NCBI GenBank assembly: GCA_038247555.1
Contig: JBBRUT010000042.1
Coordinates: 1 to 24,274, forward strand
DNA length: 24,274 nucleotides
Source of the DNA: JAHBXL01 sp038247555
GTDB lineage: Bacteria; Planctomycetota; Phycisphaerae; Phycisphaerales; UBA1924
Reading direction: 5' to 3'
Part shown: piece after piece, positions 1 through 7,006 of the stretch
Numbering within the stretch: position 1 is the first letter of the stretch
How the letters are laid out: every line of letters starts with the position of its first letter
Made by a program: the position numbers and the translations under genes
Notes under the pieces: model-generated
The model's database searches: none
What the model was told of the DNA's origin: nothing
What the model saw: only the letters and a program-made list of their open reading frames with translations

Positions 1-278
1 GCTTCCGGAAGCGCGGCAACCTTGTCCTTGAGCGATGCCACCTGCGTCTTCACGCTCTTAAACTGGGGCTCCAGCGTTGCGACCGCCTGATCACGCAGCT
101 TCGTGAATGTATCGGAAGCAATGTCCTTGGCCGAGTTCATCGCGTCGCCCAGCCCGCTCGCCGCGCCGTTTGCCGCGCCGTTTGCCGCCCCCGTCGCCTG
201 GCCCGTTTCCGCCTTCTTCTCGCAGCCGCCGAGGGTCAGAGCGCAACCCGCAACAATCGAAGCCAATGTGATTCGCAT
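1..278 (-). CDS. Small glycine-zipper lipoprotein, 3' end outside window
   Basis: Ninety-two residues are visible, and the frame is still open at the window edge. The start ATG at 278-276 has a strong ribosome binding site, AAGGAGAA, at 292-285. The N-terminus is a lipoprotein signal: a short charged start, a hydrophobic stretch and the lipobox LGGC with the lipidated cysteine at residue 19. The mature part begins EKKAETGQ. Glycines then fall at residues 26, 30, 34, 38 and 42, an exact GxxxG repeat separated by AAN/AAS (a glycine zipper). A lysine- and valine-rich stretch that looks amphipathic and helical follows. I do not recognise a named family. Glycine zippers are known for helix packing in membranes, so a membrane- or envelope-associated role is inferred. 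It is transcribed away from the methyltransferase at 444. Confidence 0.8.
   Translation of the reverse strand, partial: MRITLASIVAGCALTLGGCEKKAETGQATGAANGAANGAASGLGDAMNSAKDIASDTFTKLRDQAVATLEPQFKSVKTQVASLKDKVAALPE
160..183. repeat. 12-bp perfect tandem repeat inside the lipoprotein gene
   Basis: Two perfect copies of gccgcgccgttt lie at 160-171 and 172-183, with a partial third copy after them. On the coding strand each unit encodes GAAN, so the repeat builds the glycine zipper. A copy-number change would lengthen or shorten the zipper by four residues and keep the frame. Confidence 0.85.
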
Positions 279-443
279 GGAAAATTCTCCTTCCACCAAT
301 CGTCCCAACGAGAACTCGCGGCGATCGGCGGCGTGCTTGTGTCCCACATGATAGGAACTTCACCCTCCCCCCGTGTTGCACTCCATCCCGGCCGGAACCA
401 TCTCTCAGAGTCTCCCAATAAAACCGGGTAAGGGTATTGCGAT

Positions 444-1091
444 ATGCTCTCGAACTTCATGGAACGACGCCAACGCCCCGCACGTCCCTCTCCCCGGCCA
501 ACCACCGCTGGCTCCCGATGGGTTTTCATGCGCGAGTTCCTCCGCTCCCCGCGCGGCATGGGCACCGTTTTCCCGTGCTCCCCGGCCGTCGCCCAGGCCA
601 TGGTCCGTGATCTCGATACCTCTAAATGGTCCGCCGCCGCCGAGTTGGGACCCGGCGACGGCGTGCTTACTCCCACCCTGATCGCGGGTTTGCCCACCTC
701 GTGCACCTTCTTCGCCGTCGAACTCAGCACCGCGCTTGCCGAAAAGTTCCGCGATCGCCTACCCGGCGTCGAACTCGTCGAGGCCGACGCCACCGCACTT
801 CCCAGCATTTGCCGCGACCGCAAGCTCAATCAGCTTGATGCGATCTTCAGCGCTCTCCCGCTCCGCCTCTTCTCGCCCACCGCGCTCAGCCACGTGCTCC
901 ATGCCGCGTCCTTGGTTCTTCGGCCCGGCGGCGTCTTCGCGCAGGTCACCTATTGGCCCGCCGCCCTGACGCCCGGCAAGCAGATCCGCGAACAATGCGC
1001 ATCGGTGATCGGTCCCGTCCAGTCAGATAAGCTGGTCGCAGGCAACGCGCCCCCCGCGTGGGTGTTCCGGTGCACCAAGCCCAGCGAGTGA
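444..1091 (+). CDS. SAM-dependent methyltransferase, phospholipid N-methyltransferase-like
   Basis: The product is 215 aa and resembles class I SAM methyltransferases of the PmtA/rRNA-dimethylase-like group (phospholipid N-methyltransferase type). The segment FMREFLRSPRGMGTVFPCSP fits the usual N-terminal lead-in of this group. SAM motif I is AAELGPGDGVLTPTL, an acidic residue follows (FFAVELS), then VELVEADATALP (motif II/III region) and a late RPGGVFAQVTYWP strand. If the family assignment is right it would methylate phosphatidylethanolamine at the membrane; the exact substrate is inference. The start is uncertain: ATG 444 has AAGGG about ten bases upstream, while 459 and 528 are alternatives. 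I prefer 444 because the conserved lead-in begins just before 528. The next gene starts 26 bases after its stop and may be co-transcribed. Confidence 0.72.
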   Translation: MLSNFMERRQRPARPSPRPTTAGSRWVFMREFLRSPRGMGTVFPCSPAVAQAMVRDLDTSKWSAAAELGPGDGVLTPTLIAGLPTSCTFFAVELSTALAEKFRDRLPGVELVEADATALPSICRDRKLNQLDAIFSALPLRLFSPTALSHVLHAASLVLRPGGVFAQVTYWPAALTPGKQIREQCASVIGPVQSDKLVAGNAPPAWVFRCTKPSE

Positions 1092-1116
1092 TCCCCGCCC
1101 CAAGGAGTAGCCGATC

Positions 1117-1776
1117 GTGCGAAGATTCACCGTGACCCTTGCAGCATGCATCGCGTGCTCCATGCTTCCCACGCTCTCGGGCTGCGCCTCCACACGCATC
1201 GAGCTCGCCGAGAAGTTCGGCTACGCCAAGCGCGAGCAACTCTCCGACAAGGTCAAATCAGCCCGCGATGGCCAGCAGGAAGCCAAGGTCCAGTTCGAGT
1301 CCGCGCTCGCCGAGTTCATCGCCGTCACCGCTGTCGATGTCAAGGACCTCGAAGCCCGTTACTCCAAGCTCACCAAGGAGTACGACCGCAGCAAGAGCAA
1401 GGCCGACGCAGTGACCGAGCGCATCGCCGGTGTCGAGCGTGTCGGCGAGGCCCTCTTCCGCGAATGGAAAGAGGAACTCAAGCAGTACACCAGCGACACC
1501 ATGCGCTCGGCAAGCCAGCGACAGCTCGACCAGACCCGCGTGCAGTACGACCGCCTCGTCGACGCCATGAAGACCGCCGAGTCGAAGATGGCCCCGGTGC
1601 TCGCAGCATTCAGCGATCAGGTGCTGTTCCTCAAGCACAACCTCAACGCCCGCGCCATCGCTGCCCTCCAGAGCACCGTTACGCAGGTGCAGGACGATGT
1701 CGCCGCGCTCGTCCGCGAAATGGAATCCGCCATCACCGAGGCCGACTCGTTCATCGATCAGCTCAGCGGGAGCTGA
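1117..1776 (+). CDS. DUF2959-family lipoprotein
   Basis: The product is 219 aa. It starts at GTG 1117 with AAGGAG at 1102-1107. The signal sequence ends in the lipobox LSGC, with the lipidated cysteine at about residue 23. The mature protein is almost entirely charged heptad-like helix: ELAEKFGYAKREQLSDKV near the N-terminus, then long Glu/Lys/Arg-rich stretches and KMAPVLAAFSDQVLFLKHNL near residue 170. This pattern, including the FGYAKREQL start and the DQVLFLKHNLNARAI block, matches the DUF2959 family of envelope lipoproteins, whose function is unknown. A coiled-coil envelope protein is what the sequence shows. Its 3' end overlaps the convergent DUF2325-like gene by 14 bases. Confidence 0.85.
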   Translation: MRRFTVTLAACIACSMLPTLSGCASTRIELAEKFGYAKREQLSDKVKSARDGQQEAKVQFESALAEFIAVTAVDVKDLEARYSKLTKEYDRSKSKADAVTERIAGVERVGEALFREWKEELKQYTSDTMRSASQRQLDQTRVQYDRLVDAMKTAESKMAPVLAAFSDQVLFLKHNLNARAIAALQSTVTQVQDDVAALVREMESAITEADSFIDQLSGS

Positions 1777-2395
1777 ACCTCGTCGCGGCGGTCGCTGCCT
1801 CGCGCGCCAACTCCGCAAGCCCGCGTCGTGGACAGATGATCACGTTCTTCCCGCGATACCGCTCGCTCACCTTGTGCGCAAGTTCCGTTGACCCCCACAG
1901 CACCACCAGGTTCGCCCACGCGCAATCGGCATCCGCATCCGCCTGATTCCGTGCCCGCGTGCCGTCAATCAGCCGCAGCTCAAGTCTGTTCCCCATCCGC
2001 CGCTGAACGTCTTCCCGTGTCGCCGGGTTTCCGCCCACGATGCAGAGCTTACTCCAGCCGGATTGCGCAAACGCCGCAAGCATCTCTTCAACCCCGCCTT
2101 GGTTTACCGATCCCACGCACACCTCGCAGTCTGCCTGTGTGGCCGCGGGCACGATCTCCCGTCCCGCCGCCATCGTCGGCGCGCGGTTCGAGCAGTCCCC
2201 GCGTGAACACACCCGCATGAACCGCTCGGTGAGAACCGCGGCCACCCCATCCCGCTTCCCAACCGAGATGCGAGGCTTCCGCGGATTCGATAGCCCCGCC
2301 TCCTGCAGCGCCGCGTCATACAGCGACATCGCGCCGCCGAACCCGAGCTCCCGAAGCAACTCAGTCTTGGCGATGTCCTGTTTCTCGTCGCTCAT
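1763..2395 (-). CDS. DUF2325-like protein with a cysteine cluster
   Basis: The product is 210 aa and has no signal peptide. The central region has C63-x4-C68 and, after about 20 residues, C90-x2-C93, a plausible zinc or iron-sulfur site. Residues 116-205 look like a small Rossmann-type domain: KLCIVGGNPATREDVQ, then DGTRARN, then ANLVVLWGSTELAHKVSERY, then KNVIICPRRGLAELAREA. The IVGG start, the strand ending in ST-x3-H and the final GL-x2-L helix match the layout of DUF2325, a domain of unknown function. The ATG overlaps the TGA of the broken phosphatase upstream (ATGA, 2395-2392), so the two were once probably translationally coupled, which would put this protein in a PP2C-linked regulatory role (inference). 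Confidence is high that it is a gene and moderate for the family. Confidence 0.7.
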   Translation of the reverse strand: MSDEKQDIAKTELLRELGFGGAMSLYDAALQEAGLSNPRKPRISVGKRDGVAAVLTERFMRVCSRGDCSNRAPTMAAGREIVPAATQADCEVCVGSVNQGGVEEMLAAFAQSGWSKLCIVGGNPATREDVQRRMGNRLELRLIDGTRARNQADADADCAWANLVVLWGSTELAHKVSERYRGKNVIICPRRGLAELAREAATAATRFSSR

Positions 2396-2770
2396 GCCTT
2401 GCCGCCGTCCCCCTCAGATGCTCCACGTATCCGAATCACGACGAACGTCACATCATCTTTCTGCAGCACCTCGCCGCGGAATTCTTCAAGTGTCCGCTCC
2501 ACCGCATCCGCTAATGACGCCCACCGGCACCGTCAAACTCCGTCAGAGCGTAGCGCGAAGCCGCTCCTTGCCATACATCTTCCGCTCGCTGTTCTCGGCC
2601 TCCCAAACCCCGTCGGTCCCGATGCTGATCAGGTCACCGGCGCTATCCGTCGCCCCGATATTCCTCGTACGCGGTCGAGCCATCGACGCCAAAGCGGAAC
2701 GTCACCGCCCTCAAGCTGACTGAACTCACCCGACCCTGCGCAAAGCAGAATCGGTGGATCGTGCCCTGTG
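2392..2770 (-). pseudogene. Frameshifted 3' remnant of a SpoIIE/RsbU-type PP2C phosphatase
   Basis: Pieces of one protein appear in order in successive minus-strand frames. Frame 1 gives GHDPPILLCAGSGEFSQLEG followed by GDVPL. The next frame gives GVDGSTAYEEYRGDG and then a stop at 2645-2643. The next gives SAGDLISIGTDGVWEAENSE, KMYGKERLRATL and a stop at 2545-2543. A further frame gives ADAVERTLEEFRGE, then KDDVTFVVIRIRG, and ends at 2392. The order AGHxPPxL, GDxLxxxTDGxxEAxN, GxxRL, DDxTxxVxR is the C-terminal half of SpoIIE-type serine phosphatases, with the metal-binding aspartates in TDG and DD. Breaks lie near 2691-2693 (an A-run), 2643-2660 and 2511-2545. The N-terminal half is absent: the transporter stop is at 2829. 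It looks dead unless the indels are sequencing errors. Confidence 0.82.
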
Positions 2771-2828
2771 CCCTCTCTACGCCGACGGATCCGCACTCCG
2801 CACAACTTCTGCAAGGGCTTCGGGATCG

Positions 2829-3191
2829 CTACGCCGCGGGTGTCTCCACGATCGTCCGCACCGGCAACGTCCCAGGCGTGGCCAGCTTCAATCCCACGAT
2901 TCCCGCGCCGATCACCCCCACACACACCCACTGCACTGCGCTGAGCCTTTCCCCCAGGATCAACCACCCCGCCAGAGCCGCGCCGATCGCGCCAATCCCG
3001 ACCCACACGGTGTACGCCACTCCCAGCGGCAGCGACTGCATCGCCTTGGCAAGCAGCAAGAAACTCACCAGCATCGCCGCAAGTGTCAAAACGCTTGGCC
3101 ATAGCCGCGTCCAACCCTGCGTGGACTTCATGCTGGTGGCCCAGACCACCTCAAACAGTCCGGCAATGACGACGTAAACCCATGGAAGCAT
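2829..3191 (-). CDS. gdx: SMR-family transporter, Gdx/SugE (guanidinium exporter) type
   Basis: The product is 120 aa with four membrane segments. The sequence is that of the Gdx/SugE branch of small multidrug resistance transporters rather than EmrE. The first helix carries the essential glutamate in AGLFEVVWA (E14), followed by the Gdx-like K-S-T-x-G-x-T-R stretch. SLPLGVAYTVWVGIGAIGAA in helix 3 and WLILGERLS at the helix 3-4 junction are typical. Members of this branch exchange guanidinium for protons as dual-topology dimers in the inner membrane. I chose ATG 3191 because it gives the canonical MxPWVYVVIAGLFEVVWA N-terminus; a GTG at 3233 would add a non-conserved lead. It starts 38 bases after the phosphoesterase stop, so it is probably in that transcript. 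There is no room for its own guanidine riboswitch. Confidence 0.87.
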   Translation of the reverse strand: MLPWVYVVIAGLFEVVWATSMKSTQGWTRLWPSVLTLAAMLVSFLLLAKAMQSLPLGVAYTVWVGIGAIGAALAGWLILGERLSAVQWVCVGVIGAGIVGLKLATPGTLPVRTIVETPAA

Positions 3192-3229
3192 GGGCGATTG
3201 TTCGCCGCCCGGGCAGTCCCCGCCGACTC

Positions 3230-5245
3230 TCACTCCGCGGGCACGAGCGCCGGTGCCCCCACCGACCCGCCCAAAGGTGCCTTCTGCCCGTCTGCGCCCT
3301 CTGCCCAGACCGAAAGTCCGAATGCGGCATCCATATTCAGGAGCAGCAGCGTGCCCTCCGCCGATTCCGGCCTCCGCCGCGGCTCAAAGCTCTCGCCCGT
3401 ATACACCGCGCGAGCCGAAACCTGCACGCCATCTACCCGACCATTGAAGAACGACACGGCGCGGCCCTCCCCGTCTGTATCTGCTCCGATGTAGAGGGGA
3501 AGCTTGTTGGTCGTCCGGCTCCCCTTGCCCGCGGCGCGGCCCTCAAGCTTCCCGTCGACATATATCCGCACCTCTTCACCATCAAACACGCCCGCAAGGT
3601 GATGCCACATGCCCGAATCCAGTCGCGTCGTGGCCTGTGCCTCGGAGTATCGACCATTCAAATGAACCGAAAAGTGCGGCCGCCCACCATTGGCAAACAA
3701 CCCAAACTCCGAGCTCTCAGCGCGCGAGATCACGCCAACCCGTGACGCAAACTCGTTGGCATTGACCCAGCACTCCACGGTGAAGGGCCCATCGGGGATC
3801 GCAACAAGCGGTCGGTCAAATCTCAGCGCATCGTCCCCGTCCAGTTGCAGCGCCATATCGGGCGACGCCGCACCCGGAACCGGCAGCCGCTCCAGGTTCA
3901 GCGGCAACACCGTGCGCTGCTCCGGCATCGAGTATCGGTGACCCGGCATCAACACATCCGCATTGACTACGAGCTCTGGCAGCCGCATGAACTGATCCAG
4001 CGAATCCGGGCCGCGGCGGATGCGGAACGTCAGGTCTTTGGTTCCGCCCGCGTCGACGACCGAGTGGTTGTGATCCGGCGAGAACAGCCATCGCAGGTCC
4101 GCCGAATCCGGCGTCACCGTGAAGTCGACGGCGCGGCCGGTCGGGTTGCTCAGCGTCACCTTCAGGTTTTGAACCAGCGATCCATCCGATTCGAGTGTCA
4201 ATGGGCCATCAAACCGCGGCGGGGTTTCCGAGAGCGTTGCGCACTCGTTGGCCAACTGCCCCGTGAGTTCCCGCACATCAACAACCTCGCCCACCGGCAG
4301 CGCTGCCATCGCCACCTGTTGCTTGCGGACCGTGATCAGGTGATATTGATGCAGCCAGCCGGCGTTTGGAACCTTGCCGTTTTGATGCCCGCCAACCGTC
4401 GCGAGCGTCACGTACTCGATTCCATCCTTCGGGTCGTACCGCATGCGATGGATGTGCCCGGCGAACACCGCCGTGACGTTGCCCGCGGCCACAAGCTGCG
4501 CATGCACCTTGGACCAGTCATCGCCGTACTGCCCGCCGAGCCATCGCGGATGATGCAGAAACAGGAAGACATGGTCCGCATCCTTCGCCTTCGCAAGCGT
4601 GCCCTTGAGCCATGCAAACTGCTCATCACTCATCGTCTGGCACTCGGGCTTGTTGAAGTTCCGCTCGCCCGTCTCCGGGTTCGCCTCATCGCTGTACAGC
4701 GCAATGAACCAGCAGTTCTTGTGCCGGAAGGCATACCACAGCGGCCCGAAATGCATCTCGTAATGCTTCTCGTGTTCCTCGGCGGGCCGTCCCTCGCCGC
4801 GCCAATAGACATCGTGATTGCCAGCCACCGGGAACCACGGGCAGCGCAGCTCGCCCATGACTTCCTTGTACTCCCGCATCTGCGCCATCCACGGCTCGGT
4901 CGTGTTGTACCCGTTGATCAGGTCCCCGACCGTCATCACCAGATCGGGCTCCAGCAGGTTGACATCCCTCACCGCATCCGCCAGAACCTTCACCCCGTCG
5001 ACCGGGCCGCCCGTGCGGTCGCCAAACACCGCGAAGACAAACGCGTCCTTCTCCTCCGGCAGCGGCAGCACCACCTCGCTCGATCGGCTCGTCACAAATC
5101 GCGCGGGTGTGGGCGATTGCGTTTCGTGCTTCGGGTTGTGGTGGTGCTTATGCCGTTCGTGACCGATATTGTCTTGCCCCGATGCGGCCGCCGCGACGGA
5201 TACAGCCAGCATCGCTACAAACATCCGAAGGATCGAACCCTGCAT
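3230..5245 (-). CDS. Exported calcineurin-like metallophosphoesterase with C-terminal LamG-like domain
   Basis: The product is 671 aa from ATG 5245, which has GAGGAG just upstream; a longer frame from TTG 5350 is less likely. Residues 1-23 are a signal peptide. A short histidine-rich segment follows (GHERHKHHHNPKH). The phosphoesterase core has VFGDR (75-77), VGDLINGY (107-112), GNHDVYW (142-148), LHHP (230-233) and GHIHRM (263-268), which supply the usual metal-binding Asp, Asn and His residues. A middle beta-rich part leads to a concanavalin/LamG-like domain: DGDDALRFDRP, PFTVECWVNAN, WHHLAGVFDGEEVRIYVDG and LYIGADTDG. The LamG fold usually binds glycans or other proteins. The enzyme would act in the periplasm or outside the cell on phosphoesters; the substrate cannot be read from the sequence. 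Confidence 0.88.
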   Translation of the reverse strand: MQGSILRMFVAMLAVSVAAAASGQDNIGHERHKHHHNPKHETQSPTPARFVTSRSSEVVLPLPEEKDAFVFAVFGDRTGGPVDGVKVLADAVRDVNLLEPDLVMTVGDLINGYNTTEPWMAQMREYKEVMGELRCPWFPVAGNHDVYWRGEGRPAEEHEKHYEMHFGPLWYAFRHKNCWFIALYSDEANPETGERNFNKPECQTMSDEQFAWLKGTLAKAKDADHVFLFLHHPRWLGGQYGDDWSKVHAQLVAAGNVTAVFAGHIHRMRYDPKDGIEYVTLATVGGHQNGKVPNAGWLHQYHLITVRKQQVAMAALPVGEVVDVRELTGQLANECATLSETPPRFDGPLTLESDGSLVQNLKVTLSNPTGRAVDFTVTPDSADLRWLFSPDHNHSVVDAGGTKDLTFRIRRGPDSLDQFMRLPELVVNADVLMPGHRYSMPEQRTVLPLNLERLPVPGAASPDMALQLDGDDALRFDRPLVAIPDGPFTVECWVNANEFASRVGVISRAESSEFGLFANGGRPHFSVHLNGRYSEAQATTRLDSGMWHHLAGVFDGEEVRIYVDGKLEGRAAGKGSRTTNKLPLYIGADTDGEGRAVSFFNGRVDGVQVSARAVYTGESFEPRRRPESAEGTLLLLNMDAAFGLSVWAEGADGQKAPLGGSVGAPALVPAE

Positions 5246-5404
5246 CGCCGCGGCTCCTCTATTCGTGGCGCGCGGGCATCCGAATGCACGCACGAGCACG
5301 CGCCAGCAGGCTACCGCAACTCTGCGCTCCATGCGCACAGATCGCGTCAAGACTGGCGGTGGGGTGATCGCGGTGGCTGGTGATAGCAGGGCTCGGCGGC
5401 GGAA

Positions 5405-6967
5405 CTACTCCGGCTTCCTCTCTGCAAATGGCAATGTGTCGGGCGTGATGTACACCTGTGTGGTGAATACGAGGGGGAACCCGCCCGGCCCTGGGAAGGC
5501 ACACTCGACCAGATACGCCTTCCATCCCGCTTCCGGTTTGGTCACTCTCACCGTGTACGTCAGACCAGCCTCATCATCGGCGCTCGCCTGGGCCATCTGC
5601 CACGCAGGCCCTGTCGTCTCCAGTCGGAAATCTCTCGCCGTCGCATTCTCCGCTTCATACAGCAGCACGCGTTGCGGCTTCGCGCTCGTCCGTACCACCA
5701 GCGTGTCGTCTCCCGCGCCGGGAGTCTGCATCCACTCGACCCGCGGCAGCTCCACCCCGCCATCGATGGCCAGATAGAACGCCAGAATCTCAAGAGGCGC
5801 GGTCGACCCTCGCAGGTTGTGGGCAGCGTTCGGAACGCTTCGCAGCCGCCACCCGCCCTTGAGCTGCGAGCCGTAATGCCGGAAGCTGTCCGTCGGGAAG
5901 AACTCATCGCCAGTCGCCGTCACGATGAGCTTGGGAATCGACTCCACCTGCGACATGTACTCCAGCGGATCCTCATGATTCGTAACTCGCCTCAGCATCG
6001 GCGAGCCGAAGAACTTCGAAATCTCGTTCTCGTTGTAGTCGCGCAGCGCCTCCGCCCAGAAGCCATAACTCGCCCAGTGGTGTGCTGTGTGCGCCGGAAT
6101 ATTCAGGATGTCGATCACGATCGGTGAGATCGCCGCGACCCGCCGGTCAACCGCCGCGGTCAGCCAGGCCGTCCACCCGCGCTTCGAGGCCCCCACCACG
6201 CAGAACTTGTCAGCGACCAGATCTTCACGACCGGTGTCAAGCTTCAGCTTCGCGACAAACTCCTGTGTCGCATCCATCGCCTTCACTGCGCTCTTCACCA
6301 TGGGGAACCGCACCAGCCACGCGGCATCATCATCCCGCATCGCCAGCCGCCACGATCTTGCCACCAGTCCGTCCTCGATCAGCCCGCGTCCCTCCCCTTC
6401 GAGCTTCAGCGGCTGATTCGGAACGTTGTCGATGTACACCACCACCGCGCTCGTCCGCTGCACCAGCAGCGTCAGCTCCTGCGGCGGAACCACCTGAGGT
6501 TCGTTGCGATGCCGCCCGCCCCCGATGATCAGGATCGCCGTCTTGCGCAGCACCTTGTCGGGCACCGCGACGCTCACCCAGTGCTTCCACAGAGGCCGGT
6601 CGACTTCCGCATCGTTCCGCCACCGCTGCGATGTCACCCGCAGGTGGTGGATCGTCGCCCCCTGAAGCTTGAACTCCGATTCCTTCTCCCACGAGAACTC
6701 GCCATCGTCAAACGCGACATACTCCGCCAGTGCAAAGTCATTCCCCGCGGCCCCCGCCGGCATCCCCTCCGCCAAGGGCATCTTCCCGATCCAGCCCTTG
6801 TCAACCGTCGCGGCCGCCCCAGCCGGCGAATCAGCCGCCGCGGGTTCATCCCCCCGTGCCGCGCCCGCCGCCTGTGCAACACCCAGCATCGCAATCGCGA
6901 TCGCGAATGTGCGCAGCCGCAAAGCAAGTGGGGTCAGACCGCAGCGAACAAAGATGGATAGCGCCAT
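5405..6967 (-). CDS. PhoPQ-activated pathogenicity-related (PqaA-like) exported hydrolase
   Basis: The product is 520 aa from ATG 6967 (a GTG two codons earlier is possible). An N-terminal hydrophobic stretch of about 25 residues ending near AQAAGA is a signal peptide. The body matches the PhoPQ-related family: ILIIGGGRHRNEP, a family-typical strand, then VVVYIDNVPNQPL, and WLVRFPMVKSAVKAMDATQE. The alpha/beta hydrolase nucleophile elbow is VVGASKRGWT, with the serine at residue 261. GDEFF near 355 and NAAHN near 385 probably give the acid and the histidine. A C-terminal beta domain follows residue 410. The family is named after Salmonella PqaA; its biochemical substrate is not established as far as I know. 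It lies 38 bases downstream of the msr fusion, in the same direction. Confidence 0.87.
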   Translation of the reverse strand: MALSIFVRCGLTPLALRLRTFAIAIAMLGVAQAAGAARGDEPAAADSPAGAAATVDKGWIGKMPLAEGMPAGAAGNDFALAEYVAFDDGEFSWEKESEFKLQGATIHHLRVTSQRWRNDAEVDRPLWKHWVSVAVPDKVLRKTAILIIGGGRHRNEPQVVPPQELTLLVQRTSAVVVYIDNVPNQPLKLEGEGRGLIEDGLVARSWRLAMRDDDAAWLVRFPMVKSAVKAMDATQEFVAKLKLDTGREDLVADKFCVVGASKRGWTAWLTAAVDRRVAAISPIVIDILNIPAHTAHHWASYGFWAEALRDYNENEISKFFGSPMLRRVTNHEDPLEYMSQVESIPKLIVTATGDEFFPTDSFRHYGSQLKGGWRLRSVPNAAHNLRGSTAPLEILAFYLAIDGGVELPRVEWMQTPGAGDDTLVVRTSAKPQRVLLYEAENATARDFRLETTGPAWQMAQASADDEAGLTYTVRVTKPEAGWKAYLVECAFPGPGGFPLVFTTQVYITPDTLPFAERKPE

Positions 6968-7006
6968 GCCCACAGCTTACCGGGAACCCGTCGTTCCCGC
7001 CGCGGC

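Noticed and set aside
3845..5383. 512-codon open frame on the plus strand opposite the phosphoesterase
   Set aside because: It lies wholly antisense to a gene with clear catalytic motifs, its translation is Arg/His/Leu-rich with no family pattern, and high GC creates long antisense frames.
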